Below, piece by piece: positions 33,516 through 43,136 of a stretch of DNA of 64,000 bases. Each line of letters starts with the position of its first letter. Positions within the stretch are counted from its first letter, which is position 1. Where the stretch lies: the NCBI RefSeq assembly GCF_041929235.1, contig NZ_JBHFNP010000306.1:1-64000 (forward strand). The letters are read 5' to 3'. The notes under the pieces were generated by a model that was not told the DNA's origin, did not search any database, and saw nothing but the letters and a program-made list of their open reading frames with translations. The stretch comes from Microseira sp041929235. Its GTDB lineage: Bacteria > Cyanobacteriota > Cyanobacteriia > Cyanobacteriales > Aerosakkonemataceae. The translations under genes and the position numbers were made by a program.

Positions 33516-36500
33516 TTATTCTATCCCTTCAATCCGATCCTCAACCTCTTGATACAATTCGCGCAACATTTGCAAGTTGCTTTCGCTGGTTTCCCAATAA
33601 CCGCGACCATTGACTTCAAGTAAGGTTGCAACCACTTTGCGGAATGAATGAGGATTCAAATTCATCAACCGCTGCCGCATGTTTTCATCCTGAATAAACG
33701 TCGTATTAGTATCTTCGTAAATCCAGTTATCGACAGCGCCAGCAGTTGCACTCCAACCCATTGTATTCACCAACCGCTTGGAAAGTTCGCGCACTCCTTC
33801 GTAACCGTGACTTAACATGCCTTCGTACCACTTGGGATTTAATAGTTTGGTACGCGCATCTAAACGCACGGTTTCTGATAAGGTGCGAATTTGAGCGTTA
33901 GCAGTTGTAGTGTCGGCAATGTACGAGGCGGGGGTTTTGCCATCACCGCGCAAACTGGCGACTAGCTTAGTGGGATCTGAGTCGAAATAGTGGGATACGT
34001 CTGTTAAGGAAATTTCCGAAGAATCCAAGTTTTGGAATGTCACATCGGCGGTTTTGAGTGTGGTTTCAAAAATCTGCCGCGATTCTTCCATCATGCCGGG
34101 ATTATCGGAAGAGAAGGCAAAAGATTTGCGCTTCAAATACATTTCCTGCAACTCGGATTCGTTTTCCCAGGTGCTATTTTCCACCGCCAGGTTGATGTTA
34201 GAAGAATAGGAACCGGAGGCGTTAGAAAATACCCGCGTTGCTGCTTGGCGCAGGTTGATTCCCATTTCTTCTGCTTGTTGCAAAGCGTGTTTGCGGACGT
34301 AGTTCATTTCCAATGGTTCATCTGCTTCTGCTGCCATTTTTACGGCTTTATCTAACAGACTCATTTGGTTGATGAACAAGTCGCGGAATACGCCAGAACA
34401 ATTAATTACAACATCAATCCGAGGACGACCTAATTCTTCTAACGGAATTAGTTCTAATTTATTGACTCGTCCTAATGCATCGGGGACGGGTTTTACACCC
34501 ACCATCCACATAATTTGGGCGAGAGATTCGCCGTAGGTTTTGATGTTGTCGGTTCCCCACAAAACGCTGGCAATGGTTTCTGGATAATTGCCTGTATCGG
34601 CTTTCTGACGCGCTAGAAGGCGGTCTACAACAATTTTTGCCGATTTTACCGCTGCGGCGGTGGGAATCGATTGCGGGTCGAGGGCGTGGATGTTTTTACC
34701 TGTGGGTAATACATCGGGGTTGCGGATGGGGTCGCCGCCGGGGCCGGGAAGGATGTATTCTCCTTCTAAGGCGCGCAATAATGCACCGAGTTCGTTATCT
34801 GCACAGACTTGTTTGAGGCAGAATTCTAAGTATTCAAACAGCGGTTTTATTGCGTCTGGGTCTACTTTTTGATAACCCAGAGAATGCAATGCTTCGATCC
34901 AAGGTTCTTTTTTGCCCATGTTAAAGAAGTTGAGCTTAGAAACCAAGGAAACGCGCCCATCGGCGTCGGTTTGTTCTTTGACTAATGCAGTAACAGCAGC
35001 GCGGGTGGCGAGGGTGATTTCTTGCAGCAATTGCACATCTTCTAAGATGCCGCGATCGCTATTCGCATAAACCTCGTCAATATCCCGCCCAATGCTGTTA
35101 GCAATTATCCGAGGCAGACTGAGGATTTCTTCTTCGGTACGATCGAGACTGGCAATATTTACCAGCGTTGCGATCGCTTCTTCTGCACTCGGCGGTTTCC
35201 CAATCACGTGCAGTCCGCAAGGTAACAACCGCGATTCGATTTCCATCAACTTGCGATAAACCGACCCGACCAAAGTATCCCGTTCTTCGGCAGTTAAATC
35301 TTTCGCATCTTTTTCTGGCAAATTGATATCTTTGTCAAGATTCACCATCCGGCATTTATCCATGATGGTGTTGACAATTGGAATGCCCCGTCCGGTGTCT
35401 TTTAAGGTTTGGTAAGAACCAATTAATTCGCTCAGTTCTTGCAACCCTTTGTACAATCCCGCATTTTCCGCCGGAGGCGTTAAGTAAGAAATCGTTTCGG
35501 CATAGCTGCGACGCTTGGCAATTGTCGCTTCGCTGGGATTATTTGCCGCGTAGTAATACAAATTGGGAATCGTCCCAATCAAACTATCTGGATAGCATTC
35601 CCCAGACATTCCGATCTGCTTTCCAGGCATGAATTCTAAAGAACCATGCGTGCCAAAGTGCAAAACTGCATCGGCTTTCCAGATTTTTTCCAGATAAGTA
35701 TAGTACGCCGCAAAGCCGTGGTGGGGACTCGCAGAACGAGAGAATAACAACCGCATCGGATCGCCTTCGTAGCCAAACGTAGGCTGAACCCCGATAAATA
35801 CATTGCCGAATTGTTTGCCGTAAATCAGCAAGTTCTGACCATCGCTGTTGAGATTTCCTGGAGGTGTTCCCCAGTTTTCTTCTAAACGTTCGGAATATGG
35901 AGTCAGTTCTTCATATTCCGGCACGGACATGCGATAGGCAATGTTCAATTCGGGAGTAGCATACTGGGCAGTTGCGTCGTGAATTACTTCTTGCATTAAC
36001 GCTTCAGCTGAATCTGGCAATTCTGGCAAATCGTAGCCGTTATTTTTGAGGGCTTTCATCACCTCATAAATCGAGCCAAATACGTCCAAATATGCCGCAG
36101 TTCCCACGTTGCCTTTATCAGGTGGGAAGCTGAAAACAGTGATGGCAACTTTCTTTTCTAATTTGGGACGACGGCGCAGATTTGCCCATTTTAAGGCGCG
36201 TTGGGCGACGGCTTCGATCCGATCTTGGAGAGCGATCGCGCGTCCCGTCGTTCCATCCCGCCCGGATAATATAATCGGTTCAATTGCCCCATCTAATTCG
36301 GGAATTGCTATCTGCAATGCTACCTGAATCGGGTGCAATCCTAATTCGCTATCTTGCCATTCTTCCGTCGTCTGGAATACCAAAGGCAGCGCTACCATGT
36401 AGGGACGATTCAGCCGTTTTAACGAATCAATCGCTTTAGGATGGTCTTGCCGTGCGGGACCTCCAACTAATGCAAATCCCGTCAAAGATACAACAGTATC

Positions 36501-37490
36501 AACTATTGGTGTTTTCGTCACCGGATCGTAGAAATAAACATCCACGGGTTTAGAAAAGTCTAAACCACCCGCAAATACCGGCACAATCCGCGCGCCCATC
36601 GCTTCTATTTCCTGTACCATTGCCACATAATGGGCGTCATCCCCCGTGACTAAGTGAGTGCGTTGTAATACCAAACCAACGCAAGGTGCTAAGGGATCTT
36701 TTAAATCGGAGGAAATATCCTTGCGGCTGTTGTACCAATTGAAATACTCTTTAACATCCTCAAACATTTGTGGGGCTAAAGGATGCCAAATCCCCATATC
36801 CGGGTAAGTACGGGGTTCTAGGTATTCTGCTTTACCTAGCTTGCCTTTGTAGACGTATTTATCTGCCAGCATCAGCAGAAAGTTTTCCAGGTTTTCGCTC
36901 GAACCGCCCAGCCAATACTGGAAGCTGAGCATAAAGTTGCGGGCGTCCTGAGCTTTGTCCATTGGCAGGTATTTCAGGACTTTGGGTAAAGTTTGTAACA
37001 ACTTTAACATCCCATCTTGGAACGAACCGCCGCCGGATTTTTCCTTGCGCTTCCGCATGAATTGGGCGATCGCTCCCTTAGATTGTCCCAGTTGCGCCAT
37101 CGAGAAGCTGCCCATTTTATTCAGGCGCATCACTTGGGGCATGGATGGGAATACGACGGCAACATCGAGGGTGTCGCGGTGGGGTTCCACTGCGGCGACG
37201 ACCTTTTCCGCCAAATCTTCGATAAAAATCAGCGAGGCAATGAACACATTCGCTTCGCTGACATCGCGCTTGAATTCGGCATAATTTTCCGGATCGCGCA
37301 GTTCTTCGATTAAATAACCGCTAATTTCAATCGCTAAGTTCGGGTTATTGTCGTTAATCGAACGCACCGCCGCCGAAAGTGCGCTTTGATACTGAGGCTC
37401 TAACACGACATAGACCACCTTCAGTAACGATCTGCCCTGGAGGCTGGCGGGCGCAATATGTCTAATGGTGGACTTGACGTGAGTGAACAT
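33516..37490 (-). CDS. chlH: Magnesium chelatase subunit H
   Basis: 1324 aa, matching the usual length of cyanobacterial ChlH (about 1330). It is the porphyrin-binding catalytic subunit that inserts Mg2+ into protoporphyrin IX with the ChlI and ChlD ATPases, the first committed step of chlorophyll synthesis. Residues about 1-170 are the N-terminal DUF3479-type domain (VVYVVLEPQYQSALSAAV). The CobN-like body follows, with LHFGTHGSLEFMPGKQIGMS, PNLYYYAANNPSEATIAKRR, WGTDNIKTYGESLAQIMWM and INCSGVFRDLFINQM, all strongly conserved in the family. The end (LRELYQEVEDRIEGIE) is normal. chlI and chlD are not in the window, and the gene appears monocistronic. Confidence 0.98.
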   Translation of the reverse strand: MFTHVKSTIRHIAPASLQGRSLLKVVYVVLEPQYQSALSAAVRSINDNNPNLAIEISGYLIEELRDPENYAEFKRDVSEANVFIASLIFIEDLAEKVVAAVEPHRDTLDVAVVFPSMPQVMRLNKMGSFSMAQLGQSKGAIAQFMRKRKEKSGGGSFQDGMLKLLQTLPKVLKYLPMDKAQDARNFMLSFQYWLGGSSENLENFLLMLADKYVYKGKLGKAEYLEPRTYPDMGIWHPLAPQMFEDVKEYFNWYNSRKDISSDLKDPLAPCVGLVLQRTHLVTGDDAHYVAMVQEIEAMGARIVPVFAGGLDFSKPVDVYFYDPVTKTPIVDTVVSLTGFALVGGPARQDHPKAIDSLKRLNRPYMVALPLVFQTTEEWQDSELGLHPIQVALQIAIPELDGAIEPIILSGRDGTTGRAIALQDRIEAVAQRALKWANLRRRPKLEKKVAITVFSFPPDKGNVGTAAYLDVFGSIYEVMKALKNNGYDLPELPDSAEALMQEVIHDATAQYATPELNIAYRMSVPEYEELTPYSERLEENWGTPPGNLNSDGQNLLIYGKQFGNVFIGVQPTFGYEGDPMRLLFSRSASPHHGFAAYYTYLEKIWKADAVLHFGTHGSLEFMPGKQIGMSGECYPDSLIGTIPNLYYYAANNPSEATIAKRRSYAETISYLTPPAENAGLYKGLQELSELIGSYQTLKDTGRGIPIVNTIMDKCRMVNLDKDINLPEKDAKDLTAEERDTLVGSVYRKLMEIESRLLPCGLHVIGKPPSAEEAIATLVNIASLDRTEEEILSLPRIIANSIGRDIDEVYANSDRGILEDVQLLQEITLATRAAVTALVKEQTDADGRVSLVSKLNFFNMGKKEPWIEALHSLGYQKVDPDAIKPLFEYLEFCLKQVCADNELGALLRALEGEYILPGPGGDPIRNPDVLPTGKNIHALDPQSIPTAAAVKSAKIVVDRLLARQKADTGNYPETIASVLWGTDNIKTYGESLAQIMWMVGVKPVPDALGRVNKLELIPLEELGRPRIDVVINCSGVFRDLFINQMSLLDKAVKMAAEADEPLEMNYVRKHALQQAEEMGINLRQAATRVFSNASGSYSSNINLAVENSTWENESELQEMYLKRKSFAFSSDNPGMMEESRQIFETTLKTADVTFQNLDSSEISLTDVSHYFDSDPTKLVASLRGDGKTPASYIADTTTANAQIRTLSETVRLDARTKLLNPKWYEGMLSHGYEGVRELSKRLVNTMGWSATAGAVDNWIYEDTNTTFIQDENMRQRLMNLNPHSFRKVVATLLEVNGRGYWETSESNLQMLRELYQEVEDRIEGIE

Positions 37491-38014
37491 GCTTGTTTGG
37501 CTCCTTGTTGACGCGCGTTCAAGGTATTGGCTGAGAGCGATCGCTCTCAGGTTGGAATATGAGGCACCTATGTGGTTTTACCAGAAAATGCCCGCTCTGT
37601 GCGAGTTTTGACCACCAACTGACACAATTTGATATAAAAAATGAGATATTTTTTTACATTACTTGACAAAAATCGCGAGTAATGATTTAATATCTGTAGA
37701 AAATTATTGTTAATTATTAACAGTTTGGGGCAGTTAAGACTGTCTCGCGAGTTGGGTTTGAGCAAATCATGCCTATATCGTTAAACTAGAATTTACTGGG
37801 AAAGCTAAATAGAATAAAAGATTTGATCTGGAAAATTGAGTAGAAGATTAATATAAATAATTTTGATATAAAATATACTAAATTTTTATCTTATTTCGCG
37901 TCTTTAGGTGAATTTGATCGCAATCGAGGGTGAGGGTGCGATCGCGCGCGCCAGCGTGCGGTCGGCATATCGCTTTAACGGTTGCATTGAGCGGCTGCTA
38001 TTGAGCTTGGTACC
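37491..38014. other. Region upstream of chlH
   Basis: This is an AT-rich gap with no supportable gene. Sequence close to chlH (37540-37545) contains a HIP1-like GCGATCGC, and another lies near 37941. The chlH promoter must lie in the right-hand neighbourhood of 37490, but no clear -35/-10 pair can be assigned by eye. Confidence 0.5.
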
Positions 38015-38281
38015 TTACTCATAATGCGTCCACATCCGCAAAATTTTCACCGTATTTTCAGATTCAATCACCTCGTATACCAGACGATGTTGAATGTTGA
38101 TTCGCCTCGAATATGCACCCTCCAAATCTCCCACCAATTTCTCGTAAGGTGGGGGATTCTGAAATGGATTAACTGTAAGGATGTCTAATAAGGTTTGGGC
38201 TTTATCTCGTAAATTACTAGCAGCCAGCTTCTTAGCATCTTTCTGTGCTTGTTTGGTGTAAACCAGATCCCAGCTCACCAT
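38015..38281 (-). CDS. YoeB/Txe-family toxin
   Basis: 88 aa from ATG 38281 (MVSWDLVYTKQAQKDAKKL). Family motifs include NPFQNPPPYEKLVGDLEGAY, SRRINIQHRLVYEV and the C-terminal RMWTHYE, with the catalytic-site Arg, Glu and terminal His-Tyr of YoeB ribosome-dependent mRNA interferases. The ATG overlaps the antitoxin stop (ATGGTGA), so the two are coupled. The toxin appears intact. Confidence 0.92.
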   Translation of the reverse strand: MVSWDLVYTKQAQKDAKKLAASNLRDKAQTLLDILTVNPFQNPPPYEKLVGDLEGAYSRRINIQHRLVYEVIESENTVKILRMWTHYE

Positions 38282-38511
38282 TCCAACTCCCGCTCGCACT
38301 CATCGATCGGCGTTGCTAGTCCTTCCCGAATCGATTCTCGCATCCCTGGAATTGAGAGAAGATAGAGTGTTTCCTGTATCGATGTCCAATCAGCTTCAGA
38401 CAATAGCACTGCATTGTTACCTTGTCCTGTAATCACAATGGGTTGATGTGACTGGCTTACCGAATCGATCAAATCCTGCAACTTTTGTTGAGCTTCACTG
38501 ACTGGGATCAT
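38275..38511 (-). CDS. Phd/YefM-family antitoxin
   Basis: 78 aa. IPVSEAQQKLQDLIDSVSQS with HQPIVITGQGNNAVLLSEAD is the Phd/YefM DNA-binding fold, and the C-terminal helix (IREGLATPIDECERELEW) is the toxin-wrapping part. It neutralises YoeB and autoregulates the operon in known pairs. Confidence 0.92.
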   Translation of the reverse strand: MIPVSEAQQKLQDLIDSVSQSHQPIVITGQGNNAVLLSEADWTSIQETLYLLSIPGMRESIREGLATPIDECERELEW

Positions 38512-38640
38512 AATAACTGTGTTTTGCTAGATCTTGTCTGCTGATTATAGCCACTCCCTCATTATGAACGATTGTCTCAATTTCGGCTGCCAAATTCGGG
38601 AATAATCGCTCGAATAAGTAAATTATGCCTATATCGTTGA

Positions 38641-39000
38641 CTAAAGCGTAATGTCATCGAGTAGCATTAGCCCTTCATCCACATCAGAAAAGTTTTCTGT
38701 AATTTCTTCTAATGTGGCAAGTAGTGAAAGCAGAGAACCGGGGCGAATGGGTTCGAGGATTAATCGATGTCCTTCTTTGCGTAACAAAACTTCTGTTGTC
38801 TGCTCTTCTGCTTCTAACCGGATTACGCCTACTAAACTCCCAGTCCAGGGATCGAGATCGCTCAAAGATTCTCTAGTTGGATTTGCAGGAATAGAAGACA
38901 GCGTTTCTTGTTGAATTGATGCCAGTAGAGACTGAACTAGATGAGTGCGATCGCTAATCGGTAATTGCAGTACTTGCTTTTCCAATTCTTGCCACGTCAT
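38641..39000 (-). CDS. Composite antitoxin-like protein without toxin
   Basis: 119 aa from ATG 39000 (MTWQELEKQVLQLP). Residues 1-32 look like a short addiction-module helix (ISDRTHLVQSLLASIQ). The second half (VLLRKEGHRLILEPIRPGSL, LLATLEEITENFSDVDEGLM) resembles the AbrB-type VapB strand and tail. This order suggests fusion of two antitoxin types. Directly downstream lies a 50-codon open stretch without start (38637-38485) that may be a toxin remnant. Confidence 0.6.
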   Translation of the reverse strand: MTWQELEKQVLQLPISDRTHLVQSLLASIQQETLSSIPANPTRESLSDLDPWTGSLVGVIRLEAEEQTTEVLLRKEGHRLILEPIRPGSLLSLLATLEEITENFSDVDEGLMLLDDITL

Positions 39001-39223
39001 AATTTTTCTGCTGACCAAACCAAGACCATCCTAACAAAACATCGCTGTTTCAGCTTTCCTTGATGATGGCGATTAAGGATTAGAGAGAGTGGGGGTGCGA
39101 TCGCCCGCTTGAGCGCGATCGCCCGCTTGAGTGCGATCGCTTTAACGGCTCAAATCAGCGGCGGCTAGTAACCTTGAACTCAGCACCAGCGGCTTTCGAC
39201 CCTCCGCTGACCAATTTAAAGAG

Positions 39224-39637
39224 CTACCTCTTGACTACAAGAGTACCAGCCATGATGTCATGCAATGCTTGATTTTTATCAGTAAAAGCTGCCATTAGAT
39301 AGCCGATAAACAAGGTTATGGTTGAGAGATATTTACCAAAATATCTTCCCGTCGCTTTGCCAAAGGATATGCGCTTTCCATTTAAATCTGTTACTACTAT
39401 TCCTAATGCTTGCTTACCCAATGTTGCTTGTTTCGGAGAGCTTTCCGAAAGCGCATAGTATAACCAGCTAACTACTATATCAACAAGAAAACCCAATGCT
39501 TCAACTCCTGTTGTTGAGCCAGTACTTGCACCAAAAAGAAAGCCTACTACAGCACCTGCTATAAAACTAAGAATATACAGTATTATCCCGTCAAGTAGTG
39601 AAGCTTAAAATCTTGACCAGAAACTTGCATAATTCAT
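39224..39637 (-). pseudogene. RDD-family membrane protein with early nonsense codon
   Basis: The frame from ATG 39637 (MNYASFWSRF), preceded by CAGGAGACAA, is stopped at codon 11 by TAA (39607-39605). It then runs on open to 39224: ASLLDGIILYILSFIAGAVV, GFLVDIVVSWLYYALSESSP, TLGKQALGIVVTDLNGKRIS, HDIMAGTLVVKR. This is a complete RDD domain with the R-x-x-A-x-x-x-D and TxGK motifs apart from the stop. Total length would be 137 aa with three membrane passes. An internal start could still yield 90 aa. Confidence 0.8.
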
Positions 39638-40493
39638 CGATTGTCTCCTGACTCTAAATGACTATGGAATCTAAACTATTTCTGATACCAAATCCAGTTT
39701 TATAACCCCTTTTAAGCCAAAACTACTGAAAGTCATGGCTATACGCACAAATGCCGCCTACACGGTGTAACTGATAAAGGGAGTATTAGACCCCTATTTG
39801 GTATTAAGTCAATTTGTTCAGATATTGCTTTCTACACATCTTAAACAAGGATTCCGGATCTGACTGTGCTTATGTCAAAATTTGATTGCATAACTTTCTT
39901 CAATCTTAAAGCCTGCCAAGCAAAGACGGCTTCACCCTGATTACCACAACCCAAAACAGGAAGTGCCATTTCTTAAACCTCAAGTCCATCATGGTTACTT
40001 GGCGATCGCACGCTGCATAAAACTTCCACTTGCTTTTGCCACAAGGGTTTTGCAGATTAATTGTTCGCTTTGTAGTAGATACGAGGTTTTTTTATAACCA
40101 ACCGGAAGAATTACCCTAAAACTTTTCTCTGGGCGATTGCACCCCACCATCAACTTGCCGGTTGCGCCTCCACAAATAGCTTAGCGGTGTAACCGTTTAG
40201 CTAACCCGCCAAGGCTAGACCATCGGCTGATTCCATGAATTTGGGTTGATATCTGTTAATTTCATTATATTGAAAATAAAAATTTTGTCCAGGAAGACTT
40301 GGAATGGAGGCTGAACAGACAAATTTCAATGATCCAACCGCCTTTTGAGCGATCGCTCCCAAGAGCGCGATCGCGCACCCATGTAGATAGGACTAGACGC
40401 GCGATCGCGCACCCACCATCCCATGTAGATAGCGCCCAGCACCGATCGCCATGCTAGTATTGATCCCATCAGGATTAAAGGCGGTTTGAGGTC
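39638..40493. other. Intergenic region with one possible gene remnant
   Basis: No long ORF is found. On the minus strand 39969-39841 encodes 42 aa beginning MALPVLGCGNQGEAVFAWQA; this reads as coding but stops early and may be a fragment. ATACCAAAT/ATTTGGTAT arms lie near 39690 and 39818. HIP1 sites and short GCGATCGC-rich repeats occur at 40355-40430, just upstream of the next gene. Confidence 0.4.
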
Positions 40494-40700
40494 ATGAGTT
40501 TCACCGATCTAGTCGAAGCAATCAAAAGTCTTTCCTTTGACGAAAAACAAGAGATTCAACTGCTATTAAGTCAATATTTGAGAGAAGAACGTCGGGAGGA
40601 GATATATAACAATTTCAAGCTGAGTCAAGCCGAAGAGCAAAACGGTGAACTGAATTTTTCCTCTGATATTAACAAACTCAAACAACTGGTAGAAGAGTGA
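40494..40700 (+). CDS. Antitoxin-like protein of a RelE-type pair
   Basis: 68 aa. SFTDLVEAIKSLSFDEKQEI with QLLLSQYLREERREEIYNNF is a helical N-terminus common in cyanobacterial antitoxins paired with RelE-like toxins. The stop TGA shares its A with the ATG of the downstream toxin remnant. Confidence 0.78.
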   Translation: MSFTDLVEAIKSLSFDEKQEIQLLLSQYLREERREEIYNNFKLSQAEEQNGELNFSSDINKLKQLVEE

Positions 40701-40858
40701 TGGTAGAGGTCAGTTTTAGCTCTTCATTCCGACGTGCTTTCAAAAAACGAATCCAGGGAAATGAAGATTTAGAAGCCAAGTTTTGGCAAAAAGTAGAGCT
40801 ATTTGTCAATGACCCTTTTGAAAGGTGTGCGTGCGATCGCTCTGACGCACCCTACTAA
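40700..40858 (+). pseudogene. RelE-like toxin truncated after 42 codons
   Basis: MVEVSFSSSFRRAFKKRIQG and FWQKVELFVNDPFER (to about 40825) match the N-terminal half of a RelE/ParE-type toxin. The frame then runs into GTGCGTGCGATCGC and short unrelated residues before TAA at 40856. The strands carrying the catalytic residues (LKGLWAFSVGYD-like part) are missing. The break is at a HIP1 octamer. Confidence 0.78.
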
Positions 40859-40859
40859 C

Positions 40860-41249
40860 TCACCAAGCTACCGTTCGTAAATCCTCAATCTCCTGGAAGT
40901 GCGCGTCGCGTGTCACCAACGTCAAATCATATTGCAATGCAAGTGCTGCTATCCAAATATCATTTTCAGGTAAGCGACGACCTTTAAGCCTTAGCTTGTT
41001 CTTCACCTCACCATATCGACGAGCAGTTTCAGCATCACATTCAAGCACTGTACTATTGACAATTAACTGATTAATTCTTTCTAAATTCTCTTGAGGTCGT
41101 CCCGATTTTCTCGCACCATAACACAACTCCCCAATCGCAATACTGGGAATAAAAACTTCATCGGCTTGGGCAAGACTATTTTTGATTGCTTCTTCATCAG
41201 CAAACAGAGCAATAATGATGTTGGTGTCTAGCAAGTATCTACCACTCAT
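40860..41249 (-). CDS. VapC-type PIN-domain toxin
   Basis: 129 aa from ATG 41249 (MSGRYLLDTNIIIALFADE). PIN motifs: LLDTNIIIA, IAIGELCYGARKSGRP, LPENDIWIAALALQYDLTLV and TRDAHF. All four acidic residues are present. The ATG lies inside the last codons of the antitoxin gene. The pair looks intact. Confidence 0.9.
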   Translation of the reverse strand: MSGRYLLDTNIIIALFADEEAIKNSLAQADEVFIPSIAIGELCYGARKSGRPQENLERINQLIVNSTVLECDAETARRYGEVKNKLRLKGRRLPENDIWIAALALQYDLTLVTRDAHFQEIEDLRTVAW

Positions 41250-41466
41250 TAAAATCGACCTGCTCGCACCCAGTTTCAATTGCTTCCCGCATCAATTGCA
41301 GGTCATCTGGTGGAATCGAACCTGCAAAACGTAGTAATTCTCGCCCCGGAGTGCCTCTAATTTGGGAACTCACCAAGGTTCTGGTAAATTCCAGCACCCG
41401 CTGTTGCAAGTGCTGCGGCATAGCTCTTAGTTGCTCAATTACCTCGTCGATGATAGATATGTTCAT
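41239..41466 (-). CDS. VapB-like antitoxin
   Basis: 75 aa. A helical N-terminus (IDEVIEQLRAMPQHLQQRVL) precedes GRELLRFAGSIPPDDLQLMR and EAIETGCEQVDFNEW, the normal neutralising tail of VapB partners of this PIN clade. It overlaps the toxin start by 11 bp. Confidence 0.88.
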   Translation of the reverse strand: MNISIIDEVIEQLRAMPQHLQQRVLEFTRTLVSSQIRGTPGRELLRFAGSIPPDDLQLMREAIETGCEQVDFNEW

Positions 41467-41511
41467 TTTTCCCTCCTACCCATCATCCTACAATCGCTCC
41501 AAGAATCGCAA

Positions 41512-41994
41512 CTACCGCACATTCAGTTTGCGGAAAATGTTGCGAAACCCATTCCTGGCTAATGTTTCTAGTTCCTGGCGTTCTCTGGCAGAGAATTCAC
41601 TTTGGATCTGGGAACCGCCATCGAAATATACTTCTGTAAGTTTGCCTTGGTTAAAAAAGATCGTGCTGCCATCATGGAATCTCTGAATTGCCACTACCTT
41701 ACCATTCTCAAACCAATAGCCCATACCATCACCTAATTCCGTCAGAGATTCGGAAGCTTTTACAGGTCTGCCGTTGAGTCTGCAAACAGTGTAGGTCATA
41801 TTTCCTTCAACTCTGCGAGTTTCTCTGCAACCTTGGGTACTTTGTTCAAGTTGATACACCCGATGAGCGTAAAAACACTCCCCAGAAGAATTATCGCAAG
41901 TGGGCGCATCGTTCAATTCATTGGCTTGAAGCTGGGTAGCCCCAGTAAACAGAAGACCGAGAGAGAACGCAACAGCAGCGAATCGTTTGATCAC
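41512..41994 (-). CDS. Hypothetical secreted protein
   Basis: 160 aa. Residues 1-24 form a signal peptide (MIKRFAAVAFSLGLLFTGAT) with a likely cut near QLQANE. The mature part has four cysteines in two close pairs (CDNSSGEC; then C and C about 17 apart) and repeated aromatic/glycine strands (YWFENGKVVAIQRFHDGSTI, FFNQGKLTEVYFDGGSQIQS). A small periplasmic beta-sheet protein is predicted. I do not recognise a family. Confidence 0.72.
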   Translation of the reverse strand: MIKRFAAVAFSLGLLFTGATQLQANELNDAPTCDNSSGECFYAHRVYQLEQSTQGCRETRRVEGNMTYTVCRLNGRPVKASESLTELGDGMGYWFENGKVVAIQRFHDGSTIFFNQGKLTEVYFDGGSQIQSEFSARERQELETLARNGFRNIFRKLNVR

Positions 41995-42065
41995 AGATTG
42001 GTTTATTTGAAAAACACCTATCTCAAATATACCAACGCTTAAACAGCCGTCTTTGGGACAATATA

Positions 42066-42539
42066 CTATACCGCACTGTCATCCCCACCGGGCAAGTAGT
42101 CAGAATTGAGGACTGCTTCAGCATTGAAGGGATTTTCAACTGGAAACTCATCAATTCCTAGTCCCGTTTCAGCCGCAGCTAATTCCCTTGCATCTTGGTA
42201 GCACTCGTTAAATATCTCAGTAAAATAGGGTTGCAAGCTTGGGCTTTCTTTGAATGCTTTTTTGATTCTTTGCCGATGTTCAACAATGCTGGCTAACCAA
42301 CTGTTTGAGCGTTTCTCTGCCTGATACCTATACTTGAGGAGATGGAGCAATAGAATTTTAAGATTGCTGTAAATTGCCCGCTTCTCGAGCTTACCGATAT
42401 CTTCAATTTCTTCAATCACGTTTTCCCAGTCTACATTGGCGTAGTCTTGAGTCCGTAATTGTTCGACTGTAGTTTCAACCCAACCCACGAAATCAGTATC
42501 GTAGATACTTTTTTGGCTGGCTTGGAGTTCGGTTGTCAC
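42066..42539 (-). CDS. DUF29-family protein
   Basis: 157 aa. SIYDTDFVGWVETTVEQLRT, VIEEIEDIGKLEKRAIYSNL and LLLHLLKYRYQAEKRSNSWL are diagnostic for DUF29, a helical family expanded in cyanobacteria. The function is unknown, although the frequent company of TA genes suggests accessory DNA. Confidence 0.9.
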   Translation of the reverse strand: MTTELQASQKSIYDTDFVGWVETTVEQLRTQDYANVDWENVIEEIEDIGKLEKRAIYSNLKILLLHLLKYRYQAEKRSNSWLASIVEHRQRIKKAFKESPSLQPYFTEIFNECYQDARELAAAETGLGIDEFPVENPFNAEAVLNSDYLPGGDDSAV

Positions 42540-42585
42540 GAGGGTATCTCCTGCAAGCGATCGCTTATTCTATTGTGACACAATC

Positions 42586-43080
42586 TCACTTAATGAAAGC
42601 CAAAATTTCAAACTCTGTACGAATCTCTAAAAGCGACCTATCTAAAAGCGGTTCAAAGTTCAAAAATGGCACGTAACGCTGCCGCTTGCGAGTTTTAAAC
42701 CAGATTGAAATCAATTCTGGCAACAATTGTGGTATTACAACCAAAATTGAACTATATAGCCACAGCACCCCATGATGTTTGATTAAATCCTCATACATTA
42801 CATCTACGGCTGGATTTTTACGTTCTCTCAAATAATCTCGGAACTTAAAATCACTCGTCCAAAATGTCAGGGGCAGGATTTTCAGTTCATCATACATATC
42901 AGTATCGCAGCCATAAATTACATGACTCGCATCATGGGCAAACAAAATTTTAGCAAAATCTGGTGGTTGAGTACTGGGATGGGTAAAGTCAGAATTGACT
43001 GCGTAGTATTCTTCCAACCCTTCCCGGAGGGTTTGAGTGCTGTTTTTGTCGGTGTAGCGGGGACGCGGGCGATCGCTCAT
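42586..43080 (-). CDS. Coq4-like protein with HDxxH zinc motif
   Basis: 164 aa. ILFAHDASHVIYG and the following CDTDMYDE give HDASH-x11-E, the metal-binding motif of Coq4-type proteins, which act in quinone head-group chemistry in eukaryotes. Residues about 110-130 are hydrophobic (SSILVVIPQLLPELISIW). It diverges from a TetR gene with a 56-bp gap containing a 17-bp palindrome, so regulation by that repressor is likely. Function here is inferred only from the motif. Confidence 0.7.
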   Translation of the reverse strand: MSDRPRPRYTDKNSTQTLREGLEEYYAVNSDFTHPSTQPPDFAKILFAHDASHVIYGCDTDMYDELKILPLTFWTSDFKFRDYLRERKNPAVDVMYEDLIKHHGVLWLYSSILVVIPQLLPELISIWFKTRKRQRYVPFLNFEPLLDRSLLEIRTEFEILAFIK

Positions 43081-43103
43081 AACTCAACCTCAATTACTTT
43101 CGA

Positions 43104-43120
43104 TACGTAACCGTTTCGTA
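43104..43120. promoter_or_regulatory. Candidate TetR operator
   Basis: TACGTAACCGTTTCGTA is a 17-bp palindrome with one mismatched pair, centred between the divergent Coq4-like and TetR genes. It overlaps where both promoters would be. Position and symmetry fit a TetR dimer site. Confidence 0.6.
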
Positions 43121-43136
43121 AACTATAATAACACTC

